A stretch of 64,000 bases of DNA from Pardosa pseudoannulata (lineage: Eukaryota > Arthropoda > Arachnida > Araneae > Lycosidae): contig CM063502.1 in NCBI GenBank assembly GCA_032207245.1, positions 44,162,191-44,226,190 of the forward strand, read 5' to 3'. The notes under the pieces are model-generated. The model did no database searches. It had not been told where the DNA came from and saw nothing but the letters and a program-made list of their open reading frames with translations. The translations under genes were made by a program, and so were the position numbers. Shown piece after piece: positions 49,306-62,007 of this stretch; within the stretch, counting starts at the first letter, position 1; the number at the start of each line of letters is the position of its first letter.

Positions 49306-49345
49306 TTTATGAGAGCCCTTGGTATGCACTCTGAGTCAACTCATC

Positions 49346-49640
49346 TTTGTTTGACATGCAGGGATCCTTCTCTCTCGCGCATCAACATGAAACAACGTTC
49401 CTTTCCGCAATGTGGCTTGCGACATGGTTGTATTTTTTTACTTTTACTTTTTGATGAATATTTGGGAAAAACCCGCGAAGCACTGAAGCCGCAAAACATG
49501 AAGCGCGAAGTGGCGAGGAAACAATGTACTTCAAAGGGACCAGACTGCTTCCCATTAGGTAATTATAGCTCGCAGCCAATGTTGATCCTCCGGACGATAT
49601 CTGGATGTGTAGCAGCGTGATGCTATTCGGTATCATAGTT
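49346..49640. other. GC-richer, CpG-containing segment
   Basis: Long overlapping open frames exist on both strands (+ 49309-49620, - 49382-49636), but neither has a recognised domain. It may be the transcribed flank of the promoter-like site at 49266. Confidence 0.3.
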
Positions 49641-49656
49641 TATCGGGACAGATATT

Positions 49657-49720
49657 ACTACATGTTTGAGGCCATTCGAAATCAGCTTAATGAAGTGATC
49701 TAATTAACCATTGTATCTGA
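49657..49720 (+). repeat. Possible SINE fragment
   Basis: ATGTTTGAGGCCATTCGAAATCAGCTTAA-like core and CTAATTAACCATTGT resemble the SINE body. No head or tail is visible. Confidence 0.3.
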
Positions 49721-50940
49721 AACTTTTAATCGTAGCACAACTAATGCTGTAAAACTGCTAAAATATTGTTTCATTTTCTAGGCTTAATTTACTAATTCAA
49801 GCTTTTCGTTTGTTTCCTTTTCAAACAAAGATATGTGAGATTTAATGGTAAATGGATTTTTCAGATTCAGTACAAATGAATACTTACTTATGAATACAAA
49901 ATATGAAATGTTTTTTGGTAGTTTTAATAATGTTTTGGCAAAAAATTTAATATAGTTTTCAAGAAAATGCAGGTTTATTAAAAGAAAAAAAACAAGATGC
50001 AATATTTTATATATTTTAATATATCATTATTTTACAATTCGACAGAACAACTAGATTAAATAGAATATCTTCAACTAGATTCTTCCAGAAATTTAACATA
50101 TGTCCAAAAGATAGAGAATAAGGTTAGAATGAAATGAAATATACTAGTGATAATGACTCCAATCTCATGTATCATATTTTGATTAAATATTATACTCAAA
50201 GTTGCAAAATAACTTTAAAAATTATAAAAAAAAAGCTTTCCTGAAGATGTAATTATTATTGAATTATTAATATTAGATCTTTAATTTTACTAATGAAAAT
50301 AATTAGTGTATAAAAAATAAAAAGTTTCTTCACTAAAACAATTTTTTTACTTAACATTACCTATTTTGACAACAGAATGTTATTCCCTACAATTCTGTTA
50401 ATTTTTATCTCCTTATATATGAATATAAGTTACTAATGAAATAACATTCTACAAATATAGTAATGAGTTCATTTGAAAGACGGGACATCGAGGTTCCTTT
50501 CATCATCATCCTCTTTTCATTTATGCTTCAGTTCCTGTATTTAGCAATGAATTTAAGCAGACAAAGACAAAATGCAGTCTATCGCGCTTTATTCTCTTTT
50601 CGCTCGTCTACACACTTATCAGATCGACATAAAAGCTTATCAGATCGACATAAATAGAATGAAAGATGTGATTAAACTCAAAATGAAAGTTGCAACTGGA
50701 ACTATCTTCATTATGTGAAATGATGCAAATATTTTAATATCTGCTTAATCTGTGATAAATTAATCTGGTCGTTAAAGTCGAATCCCCTAAATGAGGGGAA
50801 CAAGGTTCTGTTTCTCATTTACTTACCCCGTATCGATTCCTGCATTGATTAAATACAGCATTCAAAGCTGAAGTTAAAACTCAATATGCTTTAGTGCATT
50901 ATTTATCATAATCTAAAGCTATCTGTTACTGATATCATAT
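49721..50940. other. AT-rich non-coding DNA with an 18-bp tandem duplication
   Basis: CTTATCAGATCGACATAAA occurs twice in tandem at about 50616-50655. No gene is supported. The open run 50463-50657 has no family match. Confidence 0.45.
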
Positions 50941-52810
50941 GCAGTTCCGTTTTATATATAGAATACATTACACAAATTTACTTCTAAAAGGCTTATGATG
51001 TAAATAAACCTTCCTGACATTCGTTTTTTTAATTTTCTTGATATCAATAATTAAATGAATATGATTAAAATCAATTACTTTGAAATTTAAACTGACTTTT
51101 AGTATGTTTAGATTTAATTTTAGTTGAAAAACTACTTTTGACTTGCTACTTTTGATTGAAAGCTGTTTATGAACTCACCGTTTCTCAGTGTTATATTTTA
51201 CTTTTGTTTTTAAAATCTGAAGTCAGGTTCCGTTTTATATATTGAATACTTTACACAAATTTACTTCTAAAAGGCTTATGATGTAAACAAACCTTCCTGA
51301 CATTCGTTTTTTATGAATTTTCTTGATATCAATAATTAAATTAATACGATTAAAATCAATTACTTTGAAATTTAAACTGACTTTTAGTATGTTTGGATTT
51401 AATTTTAGTTAAAAAACTATATAATTGCTACTTTTGATTGAAAGCTGCAGCTGAACTCATTTCTCAATGTTATATTTTACTTTTGTTTTTAAGATCTGAA
51501 GTCAGGTTCCGTTTTATATATAGAATACATTACACAAATTTACTTCTAAAAGGCTTATGTAAATAAACCTTCCTCACGTTCGTTTTTAATGAATTTTCTT
51601 TATATCAGTAATTAAATTAATATGATTAAAATCAATTACTTTGAAATTTAAAATGACTTTTAGTATGTTTAGATTTAATTTTAGTTAAAAACTATATAGT
51701 TGCTACTTTTGATTGAAAGCTGCTTCTGAGCTCACCTCTTCTCAATGTTATATTTTACTTTTGTTTTTAAAACCTGAAGTCAGGTTCCGTTTTATATATA
51801 CAATACATTACACAAATTTACTTCTAAAAGGCTTATGATGTAAATAAACCTTCCTGACATTCATTTTTAATGAATTTTCTTTATATCAATAATTAAATTA
51901 ATATGATTAAAATAAACTACTTTGTAATTTAAACTGACTTTTAGCATGCTTAGATTTAATTTTCGTAAAAAAAAATTATAATTGCTACTTTTGATTCAAA
52001 GATGCTTCTGTACTCACCTTTTCTTAATGTTATATTTTACTTTTGTTTTTAAGATCTGAAGTCAGGTTCCGTTTTATATATAGAATACATTACACAAATT
52101 TACTTCTAAAAGGCTTATGTAAATAAGCCTTCCTCACGTTCGTTTTTAATGAATTTTCTTTATATCAGTAATTAAATTAATATGATTAAAATGAATTACT
52201 TTGTAATTTAAACTGACTTTTAGCATGCTTAGATTTAATTTTAGTTAAAAACTATATAGTTGCTACTTTTGATTGAAAGCTGCTTCTGAGCTCACCTCTT
52301 CTCAATGTTATATTTTACTTTTGTTTTTAAAACCTGAAGTCAGGTTCCGTTTTATATATACAATACATTACACAAATTTACTTCTAAAAGGCTTATGATG
52401 TAAATAAACCTTCCTGATATTCGTTTTTAATGAATTTTCTTGATATCAATAACTAAATTAATTTGATTAAAATGAATTACTTTGAAATTTAAACCGATTT
52501 TTATCAATAATTAAATTAATATGATTATCTGCTTCTGAAATCAATGTTAAAATATTAACTTTTGTGTTCTCACTACGAACTTACTTTGACATACATAACA
52601 CAAATTTACTTCTAAAAGGCTTATGAAATTTAAACTGAATTTTCATGACAATAATTAAATTAATAATGATTTTTAGAAATTTAAACTATGTTTAGATTTA
52701 ATTTTAGTTAAAAAACTATATAGTTGCTACTTTTGATTGAAAGCTACTTCTGAACTCACCTTTCTCAATGTTATATTTTACTTTTGTTTTTAAGATATGA
52801 AGTCAGGTTT
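50941..52810. repeat. Tandem array, unit about 280 bp, six full copies plus a degraded seventh
   Basis: GTTCCGTTTTATATA anchors recur at 50944, 51227, 51506, 51784, 52066 and 52344, spacings 278-283 bp. Each unit has ACACAAATTTACTTCTAAAA, GGCTTATGATGTAAATAAAC, CTTCCTGACATTCGTTTTT and GCTACTTTTGATTGAAAGCT. Copies 3 and 5 share a small deletion (GGCTTATGTAAATAA), as do 4 and 6 other variants, suggesting duplication of two-unit blocks. The last unit (52500-52810) is rearranged. Confidence 0.96.
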
Positions 52811-54565
52811 ATACATATTTTAAAGTGCTTAAATTCTAAGATTTTTTTAAATTGGCATATATAACAATGGTGATAAATAACAGAGGGAGAAAAGATGAAC
52901 GCAGGGGCATCTAATTGAGTCGATTTTATTTAGGGTTCGAAAGAAAGAAGTGACCCGAGAAGCAGGTTTGATTTATTCTAATTTTGATGATTTGTTCATT
53001 AACTAAATCACTTTAAAACTTCTCGATGTCAAAGTTTCTGAGTTAAGTGGCAGCTTTCGGTAATTATCATTAGTGTTTTGAAAATATTTTGTCCCAGACT
53101 TTTAACGTACCAAACCTTTGGGTATTCATGAGGTACTGTATATGAATTTCATGCAGATTGGAATGGATGACTTTATTAGACATATAGCAAAATTATAATA
53201 ACGACGCTAACGACATTAAGTGAAATTAATACAGAATTAAATAATAGTTAATATCAAACAGCTTTTTTATTACCTCAATAGAGCTATTTTTCCAATAAAG
53301 AGTTAAATAAAGCTTAGTATCAGGAGTAAAACTAATCGTGGAGATATTGTCCGTGTGCCTAAATACCACTCATTCTTACAATATTAAAATCTACAATAGT
53401 CCTTATTCTCCTAATTAATAATGCTGTAGATTTTAATTATAAAATTTCAGACTTAACTTAAGTAATTCTATCAAACCGAGTTTTAATAACTTACGGTATG
53501 CTCCGAATTCAGTAATTAACAATGCGGATACGATTAATATTGCTAATAAATTATCCCACTTGAAGAAATTCTAAAATTTTATTAATAAATCTGTAGAAAT
53601 TTTGAACGATCTCAACATTTATCAACACAATTCTACTAAATCTACCATCAAAACTACTTTTTACACTTTCTAGCAATTCTGAAAATGCACTGATTTCATG
53701 TATCGATAATTGTGCCATTTTTTATTTCCTGGTTATTTATAGTCTGAACATTCATTTTAGATCCAATGTATAAATTAATGCTATTACTTAACATTTCACC
53801 TTCACACGAATATCCCTACTAAGGAAGCTTTAGGTTGAATCCACATGATACAATAACAATTCCATTTTTCTGACTTGATATTGGAAGTTTATACATATCA
53901 CATGGATCTTGCAGAGCAGACTACTTTCGTGTTTAATAGTCATTTCTATCGTAGAATTGACACTTTTACTATAGATAATCCCCTAAGAACCATTTTGAGG
54001 GATATCTGCATGTTTTGTTTTAAAATCAACTTCTTTGAAGCCATAAAGTTTCTTTTCTGTATTTTGATAACTGTTTTGTATTGTTAGACCAGAATACTTT
54101 TGATGTCAACTATTTTCTATCAATTATTAATCACTAATAATTTTTCAATTCTTTTTCGAAATAGAGTGAAATGATTTTCTTATTTACCTAAGTGTTTCTG
54201 TCGGAATTATCGAGGTATTAATTGTATCTTGTAGTTAATTTTTGCCTTTTTTCCTGCATCATAACCATTTGTTTCATTCTTCTAATTGAAATACACCATA
54301 TTTTGATTAGCTGTTGTAATCTTGAGCCATTCAACTTGAAAATCAATAATTGGAAGGAAATACGAGGTTCTTATTTCTTCTTAGAACTTAATATTTATTT
54401 AATAAACATACTCAACCAATCCATAAGGAGACAATTTGTAAACATATCTGTGCTTTTACTTTTCTTTCCCCTAAATCAATCAAAAATTTTTAAAGTTTTT
54501 AAAAAAGTTTTCCTTATGTCATTTTTCTTTTGGTTAAATCTTTCTCTTGAATCTCAAAACAACAG
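52811..54565. other. AT-rich non-coding DNA
   Basis: No supported feature. Confidence 0.45.
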
Positions 54566-54737
54566 TGGCTGGACAATGGCCGAATGGTAAAGCACTGCTC
54601 TTTGGTAGTTCGTGGGTTTGAATCCCGCTACTGGCAAGGATGCTCGTAGCTTTTTCGGAATCGGCTTTTAAACAGTAGGTCTCGGTCTCCTTAGTCTTCT
54701 TGAGTAAAAAACAGTAGCGCTCCAAACCAAACCAAAA
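54566..54737 (+). mobile_element. tRNA-derived SINE, copy 9
   Basis: GGACAATGGCCGAATGGTAA (box A), GGGTTTGAATCCC (box B), GTAGCTTTTTCGGAATCGGC and a CCAAACCAAACCAAAA tail. Moderately diverged. Confidence 0.9.
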
Positions 54738-55473
54738 CGACATTGATTGCTAAAATAATCAAGGTATCCATCTAATCTTTAACTAGTATCGCTTTTCCTA
54801 TAGTGATCATACAAAACTTGAATACGAATTCCACTTGAAGGAATAAGAAAGTTTTTAAAAATGAGTTTAACCGTTGTCTATAGTTCAACATTCATCAGCT
54901 TCTAATGAATATATTAGATTTTCCTTCATTATTCAGAAATTCCTTTTTTCACTAAATGTTGGAGTCTGAGGAGCTTCTCATATCACACAAAATTCTCCCT
55001 TTTGGTAAATGATGTTACTAGCATGCATACAGTTTCTAAAAGTTTAGAAAACTGTTTAATTTTGCCATCTCGGCACTAAATTTCACCTTCTATTTTCTGC
55101 TATTTGACAGTAAAGGAGTCAGTCTTTTGTCTAAGACCAAAATGTAGTATAATTTCTTATAAGCTCTCATACGGTGCTCATAGAACAACTTCGATATTAA
55201 TCTAATTTCTTTTGAAAATAAATTTTGAACAGAAGGTCGTGTTCTGGAATTCATTACAATATAGGTCTCAACTTGTCTTCGGAATTTGTTCGGTATATGT
55301 GGTTTACAAGTTTCGTGCATAACCTTTCTTCGATTGATTCCTCTCATGCTACTAAGTTTTATTTTAGTCCTATTGAAGAAGTAGCTCAATGATGGCTACG
55401 AAAGAGCTGTTATCTATTATGTTTTGCTTAATTCAATGTTTTAATTGTGTTGGATTATACTTAAGTTTTAATC
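54738..55473. other. AT-rich non-coding DNA
   Basis: The open run on the minus strand at 55090-55389 has no recognised domain. No supported feature. Confidence 0.4.
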
Positions 55474-55627
55474 AATATATAATGCATTCTGCCACAAAGG
55501 GAGTTTTCGTCTAATTGTTAGATATATGCACCTTGTTTTTATATGTTATAATTAATATATAATGCATTCTGCCACAAAGGGAGTTTTCGTCTAATTGTTA
55601 GATATATGCACCTTGTTTTTATATGTT
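55474..55627. repeat. Recent 80-bp tandem duplication
   Basis: 55474-55547 and 55554-55627 are identical over 74 bp (AATATATAATGCATTCTGCC through CCTTGTTTTTATATGTT). No mutation separates them. Confidence 0.95.
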
Positions 55628-56502
55628 CTAGGCCAGATTCAGAGTCCATAATAAAATTAATAATCATACAGCACACAACAAAATCAAACCTATAGAGATG
55701 GTTGATATTGAAAAATACCGTATAAGGTTGAAATATAGTATAATTTATTTATTCTCAAGATAATTTTACATTTTTTCTAAGCTATAGAAATTTAACTTCA
55801 TAGACAGCAGTAGCTGACGGAGACATATTGTTTAAATAGTAAAAAAAATTGAAACAGTAACGACGTTCGCTGAATGTTTAAGAAAATTATAGAAATTAAT
55901 TATTTTCTTTGTATCAGAACAGACAAAAGAACCTAAGAGAAGCAATATATAAAGCATTACCAAAACTAATGAAGTTTTTGTATGCATTTACATCCTCTTT
56001 TAGAATAAAAGAAACAAATAATTTTGATTAAGGGTTTATAGTTTGGATCAAAAGCTAAAAAACTAACTTGACTTCTTCATTTATTAAATGAAAACAAAAT
56101 ATTAAAAATTGAATTTTATTTTTTTGACACAGATTTTGTTGCTATAAAGTTAATATGATTTATCACCAGAAAGAGTACATATAACCGTTCTATTTTACTC
56201 ATTTATAAAACAAGAAATAACTAACTCCCTCCATCTAGATATTTGAAATATTTTCTGACTGTTATGTTTACCTATAGAAACAGAGAAGGCATGCTTTACA
56301 CGAGTAATGATACCAGGGTTAATATATCCCAATCCCAGCTACCTAATAAAATTCTAACAAATTTATAGATCACTTATGTAGCATACATGGATTTTTGTTG
56401 TTTTTTCTAACATTTTTCGACACTATTTTTGTAATCTTTTCGGGTTTTCTGGTTCTCAGGAAGATATTTGCTGCATTGAATTAAAAAGAACGTTTTCTTA
56501 TA
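55628..56502. other. AT-rich non-coding DNA
   Basis: No supported feature. Confidence 0.45.
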
Positions 56503-57056
56503 TTCTTGTAGGATATGTTTGACTTAGGTTCTACTTGCTTAAATCATTTGTTTGGAATACGTTGTTCGTTTCTGCTATTTAAAAAGCATTATCAAGGATT
56601 TATATCATAAATTTTTAGAATTTTTTTATGTAGAAATACTTATGGTTCAATATGTATTGAACTTGTTTTTCGCTATTTTCAAAAATCATTATCAAGAAAT
56701 AATATTCAATATTATTGAATTTTTGTATCTTGTAGGATATGTTTGACTTAGGTTCTACTTGCTTAAATCATTTGTTTGGAATACGTTGTTCGTTTCTGCT
56801 AAATTTAAAAATCATTATCAAGGATTTATATCATAAATATTTAGTTTTTTATGTGGAATACCAATATGTATTGAATTTTCGAAGAAAGAATATTCTTGTA
56901 GGATATGTTTGACTTAGGTTCTACTTGCTTAAATCATTTGTTTGGAATACGTTGTTCGTTTCTGCTATTTAAAAAGCATTATCAAGGATTTATATCATAA
57001 ATTTTTAGTTTTTTTATGTGGAATACCAATATGTATTGAATTTTCGAAGAAAGAAT
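56503..57056. repeat. Tandem array with unequal units (about 225 and 164 bp)
   Basis: The block TCTTGTAGGATATGTTTGAC then TTAGGTTCTACTTGCTTAAA then TTTGGAATACGTTGTTCG occurs at about 56503, 56728 and 56892. Units differ by an internal segment. Within the blocks the copies are nearly identical. Confidence 0.9.
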
Positions 57057-57121
57057 TCCTGAAATATATATCAGTTGAGCTAATCAGGACAAATCTACGA
57101 AGTCATTTCCTCAATAGCTCA

Positions 57122-57298
57122 CCGAAAAATGGCCAAATGGTTAGGGCGCCGATTTTCAGTACCGGAGTTCGTGGATTCGAATTTTACTGTGGCTTGGATG
57201 TTTGTAGCCGTTCGAAATCGGCTATAAATAGTAGGTACCAACCTTATTAACCGTTGCTTAGCAGAAAATTATACCGTAGCTCTCCAAATCAAACCAAA
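57122..57298 (+). mobile_element. tRNA-derived SINE, copy 10
   Basis: AATGGCCAAATGGTTAGGGC (box A), GGATTCGAATTTTAC (worn box B), GTAGCCGTTCGAAATCGGCT and a CCAAATCAAACCAAAA tail. It starts about 65 bp after the tandem array. Confidence 0.88.
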
Positions 57299-59233
57299 AA
57301 CGATAGCTTCTTTTTTGTTGCTTATATCTGCGATCTAAGTTTAAGACATATAAGTTATTAAAAAACATAGTTGATAGCACAAAAAATCTTTTACACGTTG
57401 TGGAGTGAAAAATAATATTAATATTTTTTATCCTCTATCTCAAGGTTTAAAAACTTCGAGCTTCCACAGAAGATCTTAATTGATCTACCTGAATATTTAA
57501 AACTAAAAAAAGTATCTTTAAAATGATATCAGTTTATAACTAAAAATATAACAGTATGATAGTCACACGGGAAACGGTAAGATCTAATAAAGATGTATGC
57601 ATAAAAAATATTGCATTTAAGTTTTATGAAGAATAAAATTCAAAATATGCATTCTTTAAAGTTTTGCACATTTTCCCAAGTTTAAAAGTAAATCATCAAA
57701 TATGTGCTTGTTATTTTATTTTATCAAATCATTAACAAGATCCAGCTATATGGTAATTATTTAAATTACAGTAATTTCCGCTTCAAACTGTTTACCACTG
57801 AAGGCCATTAAATTGTTGTTTCTGAATCTTCCCTCTTTTCAAATAATGATTTAGTACATTTCATCGCTTCTTTATGACTGCATATATTTAACTGTGTTTC
57901 AAATTTTAGTAATTAAAGGTGGTACTGTAGAATTATTACGAGTATTTAAAATTACGCTTCATTTTATAAAAAAAAATCTGAAAAAATGAAAGAAACGTGT
58001 TTCTTGAAACCGATAGTAAAAATAATATTTAGAGAGCTTAGCAAGCTCTTACAAATATGAAAATGTATTATTAAGTCTCAAAATTTTAAATTTCACTTTG
58101 AGTTAACGAGGCATGTAATCATTTGCCTCCTTATTAATTAATCCTTTTTATCATCTCCTTAAAGTTACGAAAAACAGGTATTATTTGTCATTATTATTGG
58201 ACAATTCGGAATATTTTTTCTGCTGTTAAGGAACTATTCATGCAGCAAACGACACTGGTTTTTAAAAAAGAAATAAGTTTACTCACATATTAAAAGCCCG
58301 GAGCACTTTTTAGAATACTCTAACGAGCTTCCGAATGAGTTTTCTTCAATTTCATAAAAACAGAGTTGTTTTTTTCTTTGTTTTACTTTTGTTCTGCAGA
58401 TGGCAGAAAATTTCCTAAGGGAATTGCAATGTAAAGCATTTCATCATTGCACCTGTCATTACTTAACAATCAGGAAAAGAAATGAAATAAATATTTTTGG
58501 AAAGAATGGTATTAATTTGTGAAAGAGAAATGTTAAATCTCACCACTATATTATTTTTAATACCAGAAAACTCTTTTGTTAAAATAGTTTCTTTTTAAAC
58601 CCTAAAAGTGAACATTAAAATAACGGCAGCTTTCGTTTTCTTTGAATAAATTCTAAAATAACTTTCTTCACATTTGTTAAAGATAAAATGTTTGGTTTTG
58701 TTTTTTATAGATTTTCCATCACTTTAAAATTGAAACGAAATTTAATAAGTGACAGTTGTTTATAATATTCTTGCTGTATTTTAGGTACTGGAAGGAAGTT
58801 TTGAGAGATCAATATTCTTAATTCGCAGAATGTAGAATATTGTTTTGAAGGACTTTTTAATGGTAGAAAATGTGTCAGGTTTTAAAGTGATATAACCATC
58901 CACGTCTTTTTTGACACAAAAGCTCATGGTAACGTCATTATTTTGCACTTCGACAATCAAGGTGAAATTATTGAAAGATTTCAAGGTAAAAAAAAAGATC
59001 GAATCTCACCACATTTGACATACTTCATCATCCCTAGGCCTAAATTACTAGCCTGTCTTTTAGGTACACGCTTTTCAAAATAAATTGCAGAAGTACTAAA
59101 TATACACCTCAATGGAATAAAGGTTTAATCTGATTCCACCACAGGGACTCTTTGGAGAAATAGAATTGATTAATGGGGCACGTTTGTTAGGAATCATGGC
59201 AAAGAAATCCTTGCTACAATTAAGCTGTGGTAA
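57299..59233. other. AT-rich non-coding DNA
   Basis: No supported feature. Confidence 0.45.
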
Positions 59234-59811
59234 TACAGGGTATTTCAAAAATGACCGGTATATTTGAAAAATCAGTAAAAACTAAACGGACAGTCATAGA
59301 AAACACTAAAGATAAAACAGAAATGAATTTATTGCGCATAGTACAAAAGGCATTTTGGTTGAAAAGGATGACTCATTTTAGGACTATTAGTAAACAAGAT
59401 AAAAAAAAGAATTCTTAGAGTTATAAAACTTTTTGAAAATGAAGATAACTTTTGTTTTATTCACTATATAATATTAGTTTTTTTAAGCATCACATTACAG
59501 AGCATTTAAATTGAGTTTATAACTAGAGCAACTGCTAGGCTGGAATTCAAATATTTGCTGCCAAATTGAGATACAGTTACTGGATATTACTGATTAGAAG
59601 ACAAACAATAAATATTATTAAAAATTGTGTTATTTACAAGAGATGGAAAATATGTTACAATTATTTTTATTCATTTTCCAATACATCGAGAGAGATTCAA
59701 CGACGTTTGAGACAAATAGGACAGATTTGCGAGGACCATATTTTTAAATCTAGAACAAAAGTTATAGTTGTGATTGTTCTTTTTAATAATGCCGTTTGTC
59801 ATTTACTTTGA
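59234..59811 (+). mobile_element. Mariner/Tc1-type element remnant, internally deleted
   Basis: Opens TACAGGGTATTTCAAAAATG then ACCGGTATATTTGAAA, the terminal repeat of a well-known arthropod mariner-type family. It ends with a transposase C-terminus-like stretch (SREIQRRLRQIGQICEDHIF, 59680-59752). The catalytic region between is absent or unrecognisable, and no inverted right end was found. Family assignment is from recalled motif similarity. Confidence 0.5.
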
Positions 59812-61345
59812 ACTAGTTACATCACTGATAACTGAATCATCTATATAATCTCTAAGAAGATTTGTAACAAGAACAGGTCACCCTTTCACAATATATTCTA
59901 TAACGGCACAAACTTTTCTAAAACGCTAATGCAATGAAACAAGTTGGTTGGGAAAAGATAAAATACAAGGGGAAATTATTAGCTATAAAATGGGAATTCA
60001 TCGACGTCACCACTCTGGGGCATATAGTCAGAGAACTTCATACACCCACTTAGAGTAAGAGGGTTAATAAATCTCAACTATAAAGAAGTGTTAACTGTTG
60101 TATGTGATATAGAAGGATCCATCAAAAAGAGACCACTGGCTTACAGGGCTGACAGATCAGATCATCTAGCCCCTTTAACACCATCATTGTTTTAATTTTT
60201 GCTCCACTCCAAGTAAAGTAGATTATTCCAGTGTTTGAAAATCCAATTAAGAATTTATTTCAATAGTATAACTTAAATACCCCATTTTTCCTTTCTGTTG
60301 TACTTATGAAAAACCATTTACTTCGTTTTAAAATTATTCTAAATTAAGTAATCAGTGTGTAATTCATTGAAAAATTGAGAATAATTTTGAGAGTGAGTAC
60401 AGTATGTGTATTACTTTTATGTGAACTAATAAAATACAAGGCTTGTATCCAAGTCAATACTGTTTTGAATTTAAAAGTCCACATCTGTATTTTTTAGCCA
60501 ATTTTATTTTCACACGAAAGCCTGTTTTATAATCTATTTTAAACATAATATCTCCCATTATCAAGACACTTAATGTATCGCATTATGAGTTTTTGAATTT
60601 CATGTTCACAGAAATTTGCTGCCTCTTAACTTATCACTGACTAAACATTTGGTTTCGTACAACTTTTCGGTCTGCAGTTTCAGACAAAAATTACGATAAT
60701 TGAAATTTTGTTTCACAATTCCATAAAAGACACATCTTATGTGACTAAGTTTTCAGTAATGACAAAATATCACAATTTTCCTCCTTGTCATACATATTCA
60801 TGTGAACACCTTTAAATGGTCTAACAAGCTTTGTTACCATTCCGTTTTCTCAATCTCCTAATGTTTTCTCCATATATTTCATTGATCTGTCAAGGATTTT
60901 CAGACACCTTTATATTTTTTGAATGAAGAAAACGAATCACAGACCATGTATCATAGTCGGGGAGATTGTTTATTGACTGAAGCATTTAAAATACTTTCAA
61001 ACGCACTGAAAAACCATTAAACTCTTCCAGAATGCTTCTGAGACTAATCAAAAGATGAAAATCATTTAGAGGTAGGAGTAATTTATTCGTAATCTAATTC
61101 ATGCACTGTTTCAGTCAAAAACGTTTACCTTAAATTTGCTTAGTTATTTACGAAATTAATTTTTGAGTTCATTATTTTGGATTTTTTATGTATTACTTTA
61201 TACTTCACTATATATATTTGTTTATTTGTAGGTAAAATGATTATTTTTTTGTCTGACTTTTACCTTTTTCGACCTAACTGCTGTAAGATAAAGGATTAAA
61301 GATCTGAATAGAGTTTCCGAATGATGTATCTAAACATCTTACATC
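59812..61345. other. AT-rich non-coding DNA
   Basis: No supported feature. Confidence 0.45.
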
Positions 61346-61948
61346 CTGGCATACAAAGGCCCTAACTAAGGCTTGGTATAGGTGGCATTTGCCATGGGCG
61401 CATCAGCCTTAGGGGCGCCGCACTGTGAGGAAAATGGGATCCAAAAGAGGACGACTCGCCCCGAGTAGAAATAAGAATTTGAAAAATATTTTTTTAAATT
61501 ATAAAATCCAGTACGTTTAAAAATTATTTGTTAATGAATTTTCTTATTTCTTAAAATGCTTCTAGAGACTAAACTTGTTAAAGATTCTTACAAGATATTT
61601 ACCAAGAACCCCTAATATGCTTTAATAAAAATCCGGGTATACGTTTTAAATTTTGAATTTATAAAAGTTTTTAAAACTAAATTTAAATTTAGAAATTCTC
61701 CAAATTTTTAAGAAAACACAACGTTTAAATAAAAATATTCTTCTCTAACAAACTATTCAGTTTTATCAGCAAAATAATATCCCCTGAAATGTTAAAAAAA
61801 TATTTATAAATATTAATAAGGTAAAAATAGAAGAAAAAATTAAAAGTTAATATGCTAGGAACATTTTAAGAATTAACAAAATATTTTCAGTTCAGACCAG
61901 TTTTTTGCCACGGGTGCTAAAGGACCTAGTTACGGCCCTGCTGGCATA
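61346..61948. mobile_element. Non-autonomous hAT (ZMYM1-like family), 587 bp, perfect 8-bp target duplication
   Basis: Element 61354-61940. Left end CAAAGGCCCTAACTAAGGCT; right end, read inverted, CAGGGCCGTAACTAGGTCC. CTGGCATA is exact at 61346-61353 and 61941-61948. The right end plus GCACCCGTGGCAAAAAA matches the left end of the 30765 element. The left end plus GGTGGCATTTGCCA matches that element's right end. It is therefore a deletion derivative in the opposite orientation. Confidence 0.92.
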
Positions 61949-62007
61949 GGTGATATCTTGTAGTTAGTTACTCAAAGCACACATGCAGGTACTCTATATG
62001 TATGCAC

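Larger units (their letters stand above)
48888..49340 (-). pseudogene. Candidate coding exon split by a SINE, unknown protein
   Basis: The minus strand is open from 49340 and reads RDWFPVRHRPMREKTKTTTT, then APALPSAPPAEESPSESK, where the SINE (48984-49161) begins. The SINE continues the frame for about 40 codons to a stop near 49034. On the far side, from the second copy of the 14-bp target duplication, the same frame reads STSQVRASLSPSTQDSSPLS then ESKVD and stops at 48888. Before insertion this was about 88 open codons ending in an S/P/T-rich, probably disordered tail. GC content is well above the surroundings. No family is recognised. It may instead be an untranslated part of a promoter region. 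Confidence 0.4.

Noticed and set aside
54222..54590. 122-codon + strand frame rich in hydrophobic residues
   Set aside because: T-rich DNA read in frame gives Phe/Leu/Ile-rich peptides; it runs into the SINE at 54566 and has no supporting signals.
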